DNA of 64,000 nucleotides from Gillisella vitis. Lineage in GTDB: Bacteria; Pseudomonadota; Alphaproteobacteria; Rhizobiales; Rhizobiaceae. A program made the translations under genes and the position numbers. The stretch spans positions 62,001 through 126,000 of the forward strand of contig NZ_JACHLU010000011.1 in NCBI RefSeq assembly GCF_014204625.1. Reading direction: 5' to 3'. The notes below the pieces were generated by a model. It was not told the DNA's origin, ran no database searches, and saw only the letters and a list, made by a program, of their open reading frames with translations. Below, in pieces: positions 49,685 to 58,323 of the stretch. Position 1 is the first letter of the stretch; every line of letters begins with the position of its first letter.

Positions 49685-50563
49685 ATGTCAGAACACACGG
49701 CAAATGCCGTCATTGCCATTTCCAGTCACGTCATACGTGGCTCTGTTGGAAATCGCGCCATCGTTTTTGCGCTGGAAAGCCTCGGCTTTCCTGTCTGGTC
49801 CATGCCGACCGTGGTTTTGCCCTGGCATCCGGGGCACGGACCGGCAACGCGAATGACGTTTGCTGACGATGTGTTCAACAAGGCCATTGATGATCTGATC
49901 CGCGCCCCATGGCTGGGGGAGGTCAAGGCGGTTATCACCGGCTATTTTGGCAGTCCTGCCCAGCCCTTGGCGGTTGCACGGCTGATTGCCGCCCTCAAGA
50001 TTCGTAATCCTGATCTGGTCTATCTGTGCGACCCGGTGATTGGTGATCTCAAAGGACTGTATGTGCCGGAAGAAACGGCATCCGCTATCCGTGATCATCT
50101 CATTCCGCTTGCCGATGTGGCCACACCCAATCGGTATGAACTGGCATGGATGGCGGGCGCGCCGCTGGAGACAAATTCCGCGATTATTGATGCGGCCCTG
50201 TCGCTTGGTCCGGCCTGCATGGCTGTGACGTCTGCGGTGCCGATGATGGCGGGCAGCATCGGCAATCTGCTTTTGTCCAATCGAAATGCCCTTCTGGCCG
50301 AGCACCGCGCCATGGACGGCGCGCCGAACGGGCTGGGTGATCTGTTTTCGGCTTTGCTGCTGGCGCGATTTTTGGAAAAATACGATGAGGAAAAGGCGCT
50401 GCAACTGGCAACGGCCAGCGTCTACGAAATCCTTGCCCGCTCGATGAAGCGCCAGAGCGATGAACTGACGCTGGAGCAGGATCAGGCGAGCCTGAAAACC
50501 CCGATGGCGCTGGTGCAGACACGTCGGCTGCTGCATCCGGCCAGCAGGCCCGGACGCCTGTAA
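49685..50563 (+). CDS. pdxY: Pyridoxal kinase
   Basis: The 292-residue ribokinase-fold enzyme phosphorylates pyridoxal. It has ISSHVIRGSVGNRAIVFALE at the N terminus, WSMPTVVLPWHPGHGP, DLVYLCDPVIGD and the C-terminal anion hole and base DGAPNGLGDLFSALLLARFL. The frame extends to 49583, but the ATG at 49685 gives the family N terminus, with AGGA ten bases upstream. The other vitamin B6 related gene in the window is at 21633. Confidence 0.93.
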   Translation: MSEHTANAVIAISSHVIRGSVGNRAIVFALESLGFPVWSMPTVVLPWHPGHGPATRMTFADDVFNKAIDDLIRAPWLGEVKAVITGYFGSPAQPLAVARLIAALKIRNPDLVYLCDPVIGDLKGLYVPEETASAIRDHLIPLADVATPNRYELAWMAGAPLETNSAIIDAALSLGPACMAVTSAVPMMAGSIGNLLLSNRNALLAEHRAMDGAPNGLGDLFSALLLARFLEKYDEEKALQLATASVYEILARSMKRQSDELTLEQDQASLKTPMALVQTRRLLHPASRPGRL

Positions 50564-50629
50564 TCTCCAAAACTTCAAATTGTAGATTTTTATCTTGTCA
50601 ATTATGGTGCAGCGCGGTAATCAAACGAT

Positions 50630-51271
50630 ATGACCCAGTTTCCTTCTTTGCTTTTGTCCGGCTATCGTAGCTTTATGAGTGGCCGTTATGTTGATGAGCG
50701 GGAGCGCTATCGCGCTTTGGCAGAGCAAGGGCAGAACCCGACAACCATGGTTGTCGCCTGTTGTGACTCACGCTCGGCACCCGAAACCATTTTTGATTGT
50801 GGTCCGGGTGAATTGTTCGTGGTGCGAAACGTGGCCAATATGGTGCCGCCTTACGAGCCGGATGGCCAATATCACTCCACCTCGGCAGCGCTGGAATTCG
50901 CGGTTCAATCTCTGAAGGTGAAAAATATTATCGTCATGGGCCACGGCCGCTGTGGTGGTATACGGGCAGCGCTTGACCCGAATGCAGAGCCACTGGCCCC
51001 CGGCGATTTCATCGGCAAATGGATGAACCTCGTCAAGCCCGCTGCCGAGCAGCTGCAAAATGCATCCGTTATGACCGATGCGGAACGCCAAACGGCAATG
51101 GAGCGGATTTCCATCCGCAATTCCATCGAAAATCTACGCACATTTCCTTACATTCGCGCTTTGGAAGAGGCTGGAGACATCGCCATTCACGGTGCCTGGT
51201 TTGATATTTCCAATGGCGAATTGTGGGTGATGGATTCCGAGACCCGCGACTTCAAGCGGCTTGACCCCTGA
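50630..51271 (+). CDS. Beta-carbonic anhydrase
   Basis: The 213-residue beta-class enzyme interconverts CO2 and bicarbonate. The zinc ligands are visible as ACCDSR (C44, with D46 and R48 as the dyad) and MGHGRCGGI (H105, C108). FVVRNVANMVPPYE lies between. It could supply bicarbonate to pyruvate carboxylase, although the two genes are far apart. Its TGA stop falls in a 15-base fragment of the CTAGAG repeat in reverse orientation. Confidence 0.95.
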   Translation: MTQFPSLLLSGYRSFMSGRYVDERERYRALAEQGQNPTTMVVACCDSRSAPETIFDCGPGELFVVRNVANMVPPYEPDGQYHSTSAALEFAVQSLKVKNIIVMGHGRCGGIRAALDPNAEPLAPGDFIGKWMNLVKPAAEQLQNASVMTDAERQTAMERISIRNSIENLRTFPYIRALEEAGDIAIHGAWFDISNGELWVMDSETRDFKRLDP

Positions 51272-51280
51272 CAAACTCTA
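51266..51280 (+). repeat. Fragment of the CTAGAG repeat (copy E)
   Basis: CCCTGACAAACTCTA is identical to the outer end of copy A, but it lies in the opposite orientation relative to the gene; its TGA is used as the carbonic anhydrase stop. Only this end is present. Confidence 0.6.
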
Positions 51281-51282
51281 TG

Positions 51283-51314
51283 AAAAAGGCCGGTTTTCGA
51301 AACCGGCCTTTTTT
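51283..51314. terminator. Terminator between carbonic anhydrase and the lytic transglycosylase
   Basis: AAAAAGGCCGGTTT pairs perfectly with AAACCGGCCTTTTT around TCG, with A and T tracts, between convergent genes. Confidence 0.95.
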
Positions 51315-51323
51315 ATGCAGCCT

Positions 51324-52148
51324 TTACGGCTGATCAATCTGCTTGCCGATATAGGCAATGGCCTGCTGGTAAACCGTGGCGGCGTTCCAGCCGCCAATGG
51401 CGGCAAAGTTTGGCTCACCCGGCTGATAGCCTGCGCCCGGTTGCCAACCATGACCCTTCAGGAAATTCGCAGTCGAGGCCAGAGCATCGGCACGAGAGCC
51501 CACCAGATCGATATGGCGGTCGCCATCGCCATCAACGCCATATAGCAACACATTCTTGGGCAAAAACTGCGTCTGGCCCACTTCGCCATGGGCAGCACCG
51601 CGCGATGTGTTGCTCAGAGTGCCATCGGCCACCAGCTTGAGGGCTGCATAGAGCTGATCTGTGAAATATTCGGTGCGGCGGCAGTCGAAGGCAAGCGTTG
51701 AGACCGCAGACAGCGTTGGCTCATTGCCCATGTAGCTGCCAAAGCCGGTTTCCATGCCCCAGATGGCAATCAGCGGGCCAGCCGGTACGCCGTAGCGGCG
51801 CTCAATGGAGGAGAAAAGTTCCGAATTGGCGCGTTTCATCGACTTGCCACGGCTGATGATGGCGGCACCACCGCGCTTTTTCATGAAGTCGTCAAACGAA
51901 AGCTTGAAGCTCTTCTGGCCGCGGTCGGCGCGAATGGTGGGCGTGTTGTAGCGCACACCCGTGAAGGCCCTGTCCAGAACCGATCGGCTGATGCCCTGTC
52001 CTTGCGCCTGCACCTTGAAGTCAGTGACCCACTGCTCAAACCCGGCAGCGGTGTTGCTGCATGTGGGCGCTGCGGCAGCCATGCCGGTGGCTGTGGTCAG
52101 AGATGTTGCGGCTATAAAAGTCAGGGCAAAAAACCGCGTAAGTCGCAT
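51324..52148 (-). CDS. Lytic murein transglycosylase (MltB-like, SLT_2)
   Basis: The 274-residue secreted protein has a signal peptide (MRLTRFFALTFIAATSLTTA, cleavage near AAA-AP). The SLT_2 domain has the catalytic Glu in IAIWGMETGFGSYMG. It also has GEVGQTQFLPKNVLLYGVDG, and a DGDGDRHID loop that looks like a calcium-binding EF-hand site, as in MltB. It cuts peptidoglycan in the periplasm. GAGGTACCC precedes the ATG. Confidence 0.92.
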   Translation of the reverse strand: MRLTRFFALTFIAATSLTTATGMAAAAPTCSNTAAGFEQWVTDFKVQAQGQGISRSVLDRAFTGVRYNTPTIRADRGQKSFKLSFDDFMKKRGGAAIISRGKSMKRANSELFSSIERRYGVPAGPLIAIWGMETGFGSYMGNEPTLSAVSTLAFDCRRTEYFTDQLYAALKLVADGTLSNTSRGAAHGEVGQTQFLPKNVLLYGVDGDGDRHIDLVGSRADALASTANFLKGHGWQPGAGYQPGEPNFAAIGGWNAATVYQQAIAYIGKQIDQP

Positions 52149-52285
52149 GGGTACCTCGTTCAGGGATGGCTAAAAAGGATGGGGGAGCGCATGGCGACAA
52201 TGCCAGCCACATGGGTCTTTGTCACGTATCTGTGAGAATATCTTCAATCATGCACGAAGACGTGAACAGTCTTGATCAGTCAAAA

Positions 52286-52311
52286 CGACCGGAAGTGTGA
52301 GCTTCCGGTCG
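52286..52311 (-). terminator. Terminator after asd
   Basis: CGACCGGAAG pairs with CTTCCGGTCG around a short loop. On the minus strand it is followed by TTTTGA, so it ends asd. Confidence 0.85.
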
Positions 52312-52329
52312 CAGAACATCGTGTGATGA

Positions 52330-53364
52330 TCAGGCTGCGTTGGCCTTTGGCGTAATCAGCCCGCGATTGACCAACAATTCGGCGATCTGAATGGCATTGA
52401 GGGCTGCACCCTTGCGCAGATTGTCGGAGACAACCCACATATTCAGGCCATTTTCAACCGTTGCATCTTCGCGGATACGCGAGATGTAGGTGGCATCTTC
52501 GCCAGCGCATTCAATCGGGGTGATGTAGCCGCCGTCTTCATGCTTGTCGACAACCAGGCAACCGGGCGCTTCGCGCAGGATTTCCCGCGCCTGATCAGCC
52601 GAGATTTCCTTCTCGAACTCGATATTGACGGATTCGGAATGGCCGATGAACACAGGCACGCGCACAGCGGTGCAGGTAACCCGGATCTTCGGGTCCAGCA
52701 TCTTCTTGGTTTCTGCCAGAACCTTCCACTCTTCCTTGGTATAGCCATCTTCCATGAAGCTATCGATATGGGGAATCACGTTGAAGGCGATGCGCTTGGT
52801 GAACTTCTTGTTCTGGACCGGATCAGCCACAAATACGGCGCGGGTCTGGGTGAACAGCTCATCCATGCCTTCCTTGCCAGCGCCGGAGACGGACTGGTAG
52901 GTAGAGACAACCAGACGCTTGATGGTGGCAAAGTCATGCAATGGCTTCAGGGCCACGACCAGCTGGGCTGTCGAGCAATTCGGATTGGCAATGATATTGC
53001 GCTTTTTGAACGTGGCGATGGCGTCTGGATTGACTTCCGGCACGATCAGCGGCACGTCCGAATCGTAGCGCCAGGCAGACGAGTTATCGATGACGACGCA
53101 ACCTTGCGCGCCAATCTTCGGCGACCACTTTTGCGACACGGTGCCGCCCGCCGACATCAGGCAAATATCCGTATCGGAAAAATCGTAGTTTTCCAGATTC
53201 TGAACCTTCAGAACCTTGTCACCATAGGACACTTCCGTGCCTTGCGAGCGCGCCGAGGCCAAAGCCACAACTTCGCTGACGGGAAAACCGCGTTCAACCA
53301 GAATATTCAGCATTTCCCGGCCAACATTGCCGGTGGCACCTGCGACTGCAACTTTGAAACCCAT
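52330..53364 (-). CDS. asd: Aspartate-semialdehyde dehydrogenase
   Basis: The 344-residue protein reduces aspartyl phosphate to aspartate semialdehyde for Lys, Thr, Met and diaminopimelate synthesis. It has the NADP loop VAVAGATGNVGREML, the active Cys in NIIANPNCSTAQL (C130) and STYQSVSGAGKEGM. The frame extends to 53415 with a Pro/Glu-rich start that reads through a hairpin repeat; the ATG at 53364 gives the standard N terminus. Confidence 0.96.
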   Translation of the reverse strand: MGFKVAVAGATGNVGREMLNILVERGFPVSEVVALASARSQGTEVSYGDKVLKVQNLENYDFSDTDICLMSAGGTVSQKWSPKIGAQGCVVIDNSSAWRYDSDVPLIVPEVNPDAIATFKKRNIIANPNCSTAQLVVALKPLHDFATIKRLVVSTYQSVSGAGKEGMDELFTQTRAVFVADPVQNKKFTKRIAFNVIPHIDSFMEDGYTKEEWKVLAETKKMLDPKIRVTCTAVRVPVFIGHSESVNIEFEKEISADQAREILREAPGCLVVDKHEDGGYITPIECAGEDATYISRIREDATVENGLNMWVVSDNLRKGAALNAIQIAELLVNRGLITPKANAA

Positions 53365-53407
53365 AATTTTGCTCTCTTTCTGTCTCTCCTCGGTTGGGTG
53401 AGGGGGA

Positions 53408-53454
53408 AGGCGCACAACACATGCGCCCTTCCTTGTCCCCGGCCGTGCCGGGGA
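53408..53454. repeat. Double hairpin in the asd leader
   Basis: GAAGGCGCA pairs with the facing TGCGC-C-CTTC (one bulged C), and next to it TCCCCGGC pairs perfectly with GCCGGGGA around CGT (53436-53454). The GC-rich flanks (GAGGGGGAAGG, GAGAGAGCGGGGG) recall short intergenic repeats of Rhizobiaceae. Confidence 0.65.
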
Positions 53455-53474
53455 GAGAGCGGGGGCCAGAGACG

Positions 53475-53594
53475 TCAGACGGTTTTGGTCGTCGTTTTGG
53501 CCTTGGTTTTGGAAGGAATGAAAAATGCCATCAGCACACCGGCATTTTCTACCAGTGCGTTTGGTGCAGCAATGTCAAAGCTGGACTCAAGCAT
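53475..53594 (-). CDS. Possible 39-residue small protein
   Basis: The frame ATG to TGA encodes Met-Leu-Glu-Ser-Ser-Phe-Asp-Ile-Ala-Ala, then a hydrophobic middle (AGVLMAFFIP) and a Lys/Thr-rich tail (SKTKAKTTTKTV). GAGGAA lies at suitable spacing before the ATG. It reads in the same direction as asd, separated from it by the double hairpin. I do not recognise the protein, and the ribosome site plus the composition are the only evidence. Confidence 0.45.
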   Translation of the reverse strand: MLESSFDIAAPNALVENAGVLMAFFIPSKTKAKTTTKTV

Positions 53595-53854
53595 TCCACA
53601 TTTCCTCTATGTCCCCTTGCCTTTAGCGTTTTTTGAGCAGCTGTCAAGAAAATCGCGCAGATTTTGCCGCTGGAATGTTCTGTAAAATGGGCGGTGAACA
53701 CAAGGTGCGCCGAATGCATATTAGACCAAAGTCATGCGTCGAAAGCATATCTCTCGATTTTTGTTAATTTCTGTCATTTTGTAGGGAATTCGAATCCGCA
53801 ACAAACCCTGGAGGAGGGGTGCGGCATCGGAGAGCTTGTTTTGGAGGAACAGCA
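53595..53854. promoter_or_regulatory. Region between the small ORF and the MFS symporter
   Basis: This 260-base AT-rich gap must hold promoters for both directions. I see no repeat, RNA or further gene in it. Confidence 0.4.
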
Positions 53855-55738
53855 ATGGCAAATGTCGCAGTGTCCCGTGGCACGCCACGCAACATGACGC
53901 GCGAGGAGCGAAAGGTTATTTTTGCCTCGTCGCTCGGCACGGTTTTTGAGTGGTATGATTTTTATCTTTATGGTTCGCTGGCCATCTACATCGGGGCCAC
54001 GTTCTTTTCACAATATCCGGAAACCACGCGCAATATCTTCACGCTGCTGGCATTTGCCGCAGGCTTCCTTGTGCGCCCGTTTGGTGCGCTGGTGTTTGGC
54101 CGACTGGGCGATCTGGTCGGGCGCAAATATACCTTTCTGGTGACGATTGTGATCATGGGGGCCTCGACCTTTCTGGTGGGTGTGTTGCCCGGATCAGCCA
54201 CGATCGGCATTGCCGCACCGATCATTCTGATCGTGCTGCGTATGCTTCAGGGCCTGGCTCTGGGCGGTGAATATGGCGGTGCTGCGACCTATGTGGCGGA
54301 ACATGCTCCCCATGGCCGCCGTGGCTTCTACACGTCCTGGATTCAAACCACTGCGACGCTGGGTCTGTTTCTATCCCTGCTGATCATTCTGGGCATCCAG
54401 ACGGTGCTGGGCAAGGAAGCCTTTACGGCCTGGGGCTGGCGGGTTCCTTTCCTGCTGTCATCCATTCTGCTGGGTGTGTCAGTGTGGATTCGGATGCAGA
54501 TGAACGAATCCCCCGCCTTCCAGAAAATGAAGGAGGAGGGGACACGATCCAAGGCACCGCTGTCTGAAGCCTTCGGGCAGTGGAAAAACGCCAAACTTGC
54601 CCTGATTGCCCTGTTTGGCGCCGTCGCCGGTCAGGCCGTCGTCTGGTATGCTGGTCAGTTCTATGCGCTGTTTTTCCTACAGAACGTTCTGAAAGTTGAT
54701 CCTCAGGCCGCCAATATCATGGTTGCCATTTCCTTGGCGATTGGCACCCTGTTTTTTGTGGTCTTCGGCTGGCTGTCTGACAAGATTGGCCGCAAGCCCA
54801 TCATCATGGCCGGGCTGTTGCTGGCCATGGTGACGTATTTCCCCTTGTTCAAGGCAATGACATGGGCAGGCAATCCGGCATTGGCGCAGGCGCAGGATAC
54901 GATCAAGGCCGTTGTGACTGCTGATCCGAAGGATTGTAATTTCCAGTTCAACCCAACGGGGACAGCGAAATTTACCACATCCTGCGATATTGCCACCGCG
55001 CTTTTGACCAAAAACTCGGTGCCGTACGAAGTGGTTGCAGGGCCGGCTGGCTCGACCGCAAGCGTCAAGCTGGGCAATAGCCAGATTGAAAGCTACGACG
55101 CCATCAAGGCTGGCGCTGATGCCAAGGCGCTTGATGCCGCTTTGCAGAAAAAGATCAATGTTGCCCTGCACGACAATGGTTACCCGCTGGTCCGCAGTGC
55201 GGTTCAGGTTCCAGATAGCAAGCTTGACGCTTTTGTTGCAGCCAATCCGGAACTGGGATTGACGGCAGACAGCATTCGCGCTGGCGCAAAGACCATGGTG
55301 CCGACGACGAAACTGGTCACGGATAAACTGTTGACCTCTGATGAGGCCGCAAAAGCGGCTGCGGCGGACATGGCTGTCTACACCGTTGCCAATGGCGGTG
55401 CGTTCAGAATGGTCGCAGATCCGGCCCAGGTAAACTGGGTTTCCCTGATCGTTATCCTGACCGTGCTGGTGGTTTATGTGACGATGGTTTACGGCCCGAT
55501 TGCCGCAATGCTGGTGGAAATGTTCCCCACCCGTATTCGCTACAGCGCCATGTCCTTGCCCTATCATATCGGCAATGGCTGGTTTGGCGGCCTGCTACCG
55601 GCCACTGCATTTGCCATGAGTGCCGCCAAGGGCGACATTTACTATGGTCTTTGGTATCCCATCATCATCGCTGGCATGTCCTTTGTCATCGGCATGATCT
55701 TCCTGAAGGAAACCAAGGACAATGACATTGATGGCTAG
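53855..55738 (+). CDS. MFS metabolite:H+ symporter with a large periplasmic insertion
   Basis: The 627-residue protein has 12 helices of the MHS family (KgtP/ProP type): SLGTVFEWYDFYLYGSLA in helix 1 and the loop motifs GRLGDLVGRK and GWLSDKIGRK. Between helices 9 and 10 (about residues 345-523) sits a hydrophilic segment of about 180 residues, rich in Ala, Lys and Asp, with two Cys (PKDC and TSCD) early in it. By topology this loop is periplasmic. Usual members have 430-500 residues. Substrate unknown; dicarboxylates, betaine or proline are typical. TTGGAGGA fixes the ATG. The stop TAG lies in repeat copy D. Confidence 0.88.
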   Translation: MANVAVSRGTPRNMTREERKVIFASSLGTVFEWYDFYLYGSLAIYIGATFFSQYPETTRNIFTLLAFAAGFLVRPFGALVFGRLGDLVGRKYTFLVTIVIMGASTFLVGVLPGSATIGIAAPIILIVLRMLQGLALGGEYGGAATYVAEHAPHGRRGFYTSWIQTTATLGLFLSLLIILGIQTVLGKEAFTAWGWRVPFLLSSILLGVSVWIRMQMNESPAFQKMKEEGTRSKAPLSEAFGQWKNAKLALIALFGAVAGQAVVWYAGQFYALFFLQNVLKVDPQAANIMVAISLAIGTLFFVVFGWLSDKIGRKPIIMAGLLLAMVTYFPLFKAMTWAGNPALAQAQDTIKAVVTADPKDCNFQFNPTGTAKFTTSCDIATALLTKNSVPYEVVAGPAGSTASVKLGNSQIESYDAIKAGADAKALDAALQKKINVALHDNGYPLVRSAVQVPDSKLDAFVAANPELGLTADSIRAGAKTMVPTTKLVTDKLLTSDEAAKAAAADMAVYTVANGGAFRMVADPAQVNWVSLIVILTVLVVYVTMVYGPIAAMLVEMFPTRIRYSAMSLPYHIGNGWFGGLLPATAFAMSAAKGDIYYGLWYPIIIAGMSFVIGMIFLKETKDNDIDG

Positions 55739-55834
55739 AGTCTGTCAGGGAAAAGTGGAATCCGGTTTTCCCTGAAGGATCAATGCCTCGGAAGAATTGA
55801 GGGGCTGTCTGGTTCATCGTAACCCGACAGCCCC
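55735..55834 (+). repeat. CTAGAG two-hairpin repeat, copy D
   Basis: CTAGAGTCTGTCAGGGAAAA begins the element; its TAG is the stop of the MFS symporter. Module 1 pairs TCAGGGAAAA with TTTTCCCTGA (55745-55775) around GTGGAATCCGG. Module 2 pairs GGGGCTGTC and GGTT with their complements (55801-55834). The linker differs from copies A-C. Confidence 0.85.
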
Positions 55835-55835
55835 C

Positions 55836-55887
55836 CATGCACGAAAGCATGACAGTGCCGTGGGCCATATATGGCGCACGGCACTGT
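55836..55887 (+). repeat. Tandem hairpins after the MFS symporter
   Basis: CATGC / GCATG forms a small hairpin at 55837-55851. It is followed by a nearly perfect 36-bp palindrome at 55852-55887 (ACAGTGCCGTG, GCCATATATGGC, CACGGCACTGT). A short T-run follows, so this may terminate transcription. Confidence 0.8.
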
Positions 55888-56165
55888 TGCTTTATAAGCG
55901 TTGCATTATCTTGTCTTGAAGCGGCTTTTGGTTGCAGAAATTAAAGCCGCATCAGGGTAGCAGCGGAAAATAAAGCAACTGAAACGTGATTTTATCGATG
56001 GAAATGCCCTCAACCGATGGGATTTATCAACGATTGCGGCCTTGGGGCTAGACTCACCCTTCGCGTGAGCCTAGTCAACCCTTATATCCTGATCGGGTTG
56101 GAGTGACGCACATGCTGCGCGACACGCGCTTCGGTCTGGCAACATCAAAATAATAAGGACAAGAC
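55888..56165 (+). promoter_or_regulatory. Upstream region of the 95-residue protein
   Basis: No gene is visible. An imperfect hairpin (CTAGACTCAC / GTGAGCCTAG, one mismatch) stands at about 56049-56074. The remainder probably holds the promoter of the next gene. Confidence 0.4.
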
Positions 56166-56453
56166 ATGATCGAACTCACTCCAACACAGGTCCGTGGGCT
56201 GAAGCTTGCCAAGGACGGCGATGTGTTTCCGCAGGCTGCCAAAAAGTGGACCCATCTCAATGCCGAGATCACCTATTCCAAAAGCGACCGCTTCAAGGAG
56301 CGTCCGCAGAAAATCAAATTTCTGACCACCACCACGCTGAATGAGCTGGTGGGCCTTGGCCTGCTGGAGCGCAACAATGTTGAAGCTGAAGCCGAGCAGG
56401 ATCCGCATAAGATCACCATGGCCGGCAAAATGTGGCTGTTGCAGAACAAGTAA
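56166..56453 (+). CDS. Conserved small protein of unknown function (95 residues)
   Basis: I do not recognise this protein. It is charged and without a signal or membrane segment, so it is probably cytoplasmic. The pattern KIKFLTTTTLNELVGLGLLER followed by PHKITMAGKMWLLQN resembles the recognition helix and wing of a winged-helix fold, but this is only a guess. AAGGA lies well before the ATG, and coding character is good. It is upstream of the ABC-F gene in the same direction, with a gap of about 200 bases. Confidence 0.7.
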   Translation: MIELTPTQVRGLKLAKDGDVFPQAAKKWTHLNAEITYSKSDRFKERPQKIKFLTTTTLNELVGLGLLERNNVEAEAEQDPHKITMAGKMWLLQNK

Positions 56454-56658
56454 GCTTTGGCTTTTTCGTTGATCCCGGTTTGTCGCCAGCGCTCCTCTTT
56501 GCTGGATATGGCGACAGACGTAACCTTGCCCCTTCGCATAGGCGCGATCCCATGCCATAAGAGCGCCCGAAACGCTCTTGCATTTGTCTTCGCATGTCCC
56601 GTTTCCGAAACTGCCTATGCTTTCGGAAGACATGCTTTACGTCCGGGCCGAATTTGAC

Positions 56659-58281
56659 ATGATCCGCATTGAAAATATCTCCAAGCAGAACAGCCATCGG
56701 CTTCTGTTCATCGAAGCTTCTGCCGCGCTGAACAAGGGCGAGAAAATCGGTCTGGTCGGTCCGAATGGGGCCGGAAAAACCACGCTCTTTCGGATGATCA
56801 CCGGGGCTGAGCAGCCCGATGAAGGCCAGGTGGCTACCGAAAAGGGCGTCTCCATCGGCTATTTCGATCAGGATGTCGGCGAAATGGCTGGACGCTCTGC
56901 CGTGGCCGAAGTCATGGAGGGTGCAGGCCCCGTCAGCACCGTGGCAGCTGAACTGCGCGAGCTGGAAGCGGCCATGTCTGATCCCGACCGCATGGACGAG
57001 ATGGATGCCATCATTGAGCGCTACGGGGAAGTGCAGGCCCGCTATGAAGAGCTGGATGGCTATGCGCTGGAAGGCCGCGCCCGTGAAGTGTTGGCGGGCC
57101 TCAGCTTTTCGCAAGAGATGATGGATGGCGATGTCGGCAAGCTATCGGGTGGCTGGAAAATGCGCGTGGCGCTGGCCCGCATTCTCTTGATGCGACCTGA
57201 CGTGATGCTGCTTGACGAACCAAGCAACCATCTGGATCTCGAAAGCCTGATCTGGCTGGAAGATTTTTTGAAGAATTATGATGGTGCCTTGCTGATGACC
57301 TCCCATGACCGGGAATTCATGAACCGCATTGTCACCAAGATCATTGAAATCGATAGCGGCTCGCTGAACAGCTATTCTGGCGATTATGCCTTTTATGAAG
57401 GCCAACGCGCCCTGAATGAAAAGCACCAGCAATCGCAGTTTGAGCGTCAGCAGGCCATGCTGGCCAAGGAAATCAAGTTCATTGAGCGGTTTAAAGCGAG
57501 AGCGTCCCATGCGGCGCAGGTACAAAGCCGGGTAAAGAAGCTGGACAAGATCGATCGGGTCGAGCCGCCGCGCCGTCGTCAGACGGTGGCTTTTGATTTT
57601 CTCCCCGCCCCTCGTTCCGGCGATGATGTGATCAACATCAAGAATGTCCATAAGTCTTACGGCAGCCGGGTGATCTACGAAGGGCTTGATTTCATGGTCA
57701 AGCGCCGCGAGCGCTGGTGCATCATGGGCATCAATGGGGCGGGTAAATCCACCCTTCTGAAACTGGTGGCAGGCAGCACTCAGCCCGATCAGGGCAGCGT
57801 TGCGATTGGGGCCAGCGTCAAGATGGGCTATTTCGCCCAGCACGCCATGGACGTGCTGGATGGTGACAGCACCGTGCTGCAATGGCTGGAAGAGAGCTTT
57901 CCAAAGGCGGGCCAAGCTCCGCTTCGCGCCTTGGCAGGTTGTTTTGGCTTTTCCGGTGATGATGTCGAAAAGCGCTGCCGCGTGCTCTCAGGCGGTGAAA
58001 AGGCGCGTCTGGTGATGGCTGCCATGCTGTTTGACCCACCAAATCTTCTGGTGCTGGACGAGCCCACCAACCACCTTGATCTCGATACCAAGGAAATGCT
58101 GATCAAGGCGCTCTCGGCCTATGAAGGTACCATGCTGTTTGTCAGCCATGATCGCCATTTCCTGGGCGCGCTGTCCAATCGCGTGCTGGAACTGACGCCG
58201 GAAGGTGTGCATCAATATGGTGGTGGCTATCTCGAATATGTCGAGCGTACCGGACAGGAAGCGCCGGGCCTGCATAGCTGA
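56659..58281 (+). CDS. ABC-F family ATPase (translation factor type)
   Basis: The 540-residue protein has two ABC domains and no membrane part. Walker A loops are LVGPNGAGKTTLF (about 34-46) and IMGINGAGKSTLL (about 357-369). Signatures are KLSGGWKMRVALARIL and VLSGGEKARLVMAAML, each followed by LLDEPSNHLDL / VLDEPTNHLDL. The linker between the domains is charged and helical, as in ABC-F proteins that act on the ribosomal E site. The frame is open from 56578, but Met-Ile-Arg-Ile-Glu-Asn at 56659 is the usual start. The exact subfamily is not certain. Confidence 0.92.
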   Translation: MIRIENISKQNSHRLLFIEASAALNKGEKIGLVGPNGAGKTTLFRMITGAEQPDEGQVATEKGVSIGYFDQDVGEMAGRSAVAEVMEGAGPVSTVAAELRELEAAMSDPDRMDEMDAIIERYGEVQARYEELDGYALEGRAREVLAGLSFSQEMMDGDVGKLSGGWKMRVALARILLMRPDVMLLDEPSNHLDLESLIWLEDFLKNYDGALLMTSHDREFMNRIVTKIIEIDSGSLNSYSGDYAFYEGQRALNEKHQQSQFERQQAMLAKEIKFIERFKARASHAAQVQSRVKKLDKIDRVEPPRRRQTVAFDFLPAPRSGDDVINIKNVHKSYGSRVIYEGLDFMVKRRERWCIMGINGAGKSTLLKLVAGSTQPDQGSVAIGASVKMGYFAQHAMDVLDGDSTVLQWLEESFPKAGQAPLRALAGCFGFSGDDVEKRCRVLSGGEKARLVMAAMLFDPPNLLVLDEPTNHLDLDTKEMLIKALSAYEGTMLFVSHDRHFLGALSNRVLELTPEGVHQYGGGYLEYVERTGQEAPGLHS

Positions 58282-58323
58282 TGATACTATCACTTATTGG
58301 TTCATTTTTTAGAGCATCGGACC

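Noticed and set aside
56578..56658. Upstream extension of the ABC-F protein by 27 residues
   Set aside because: The extension has no conserved character, and the family start is at 56659.
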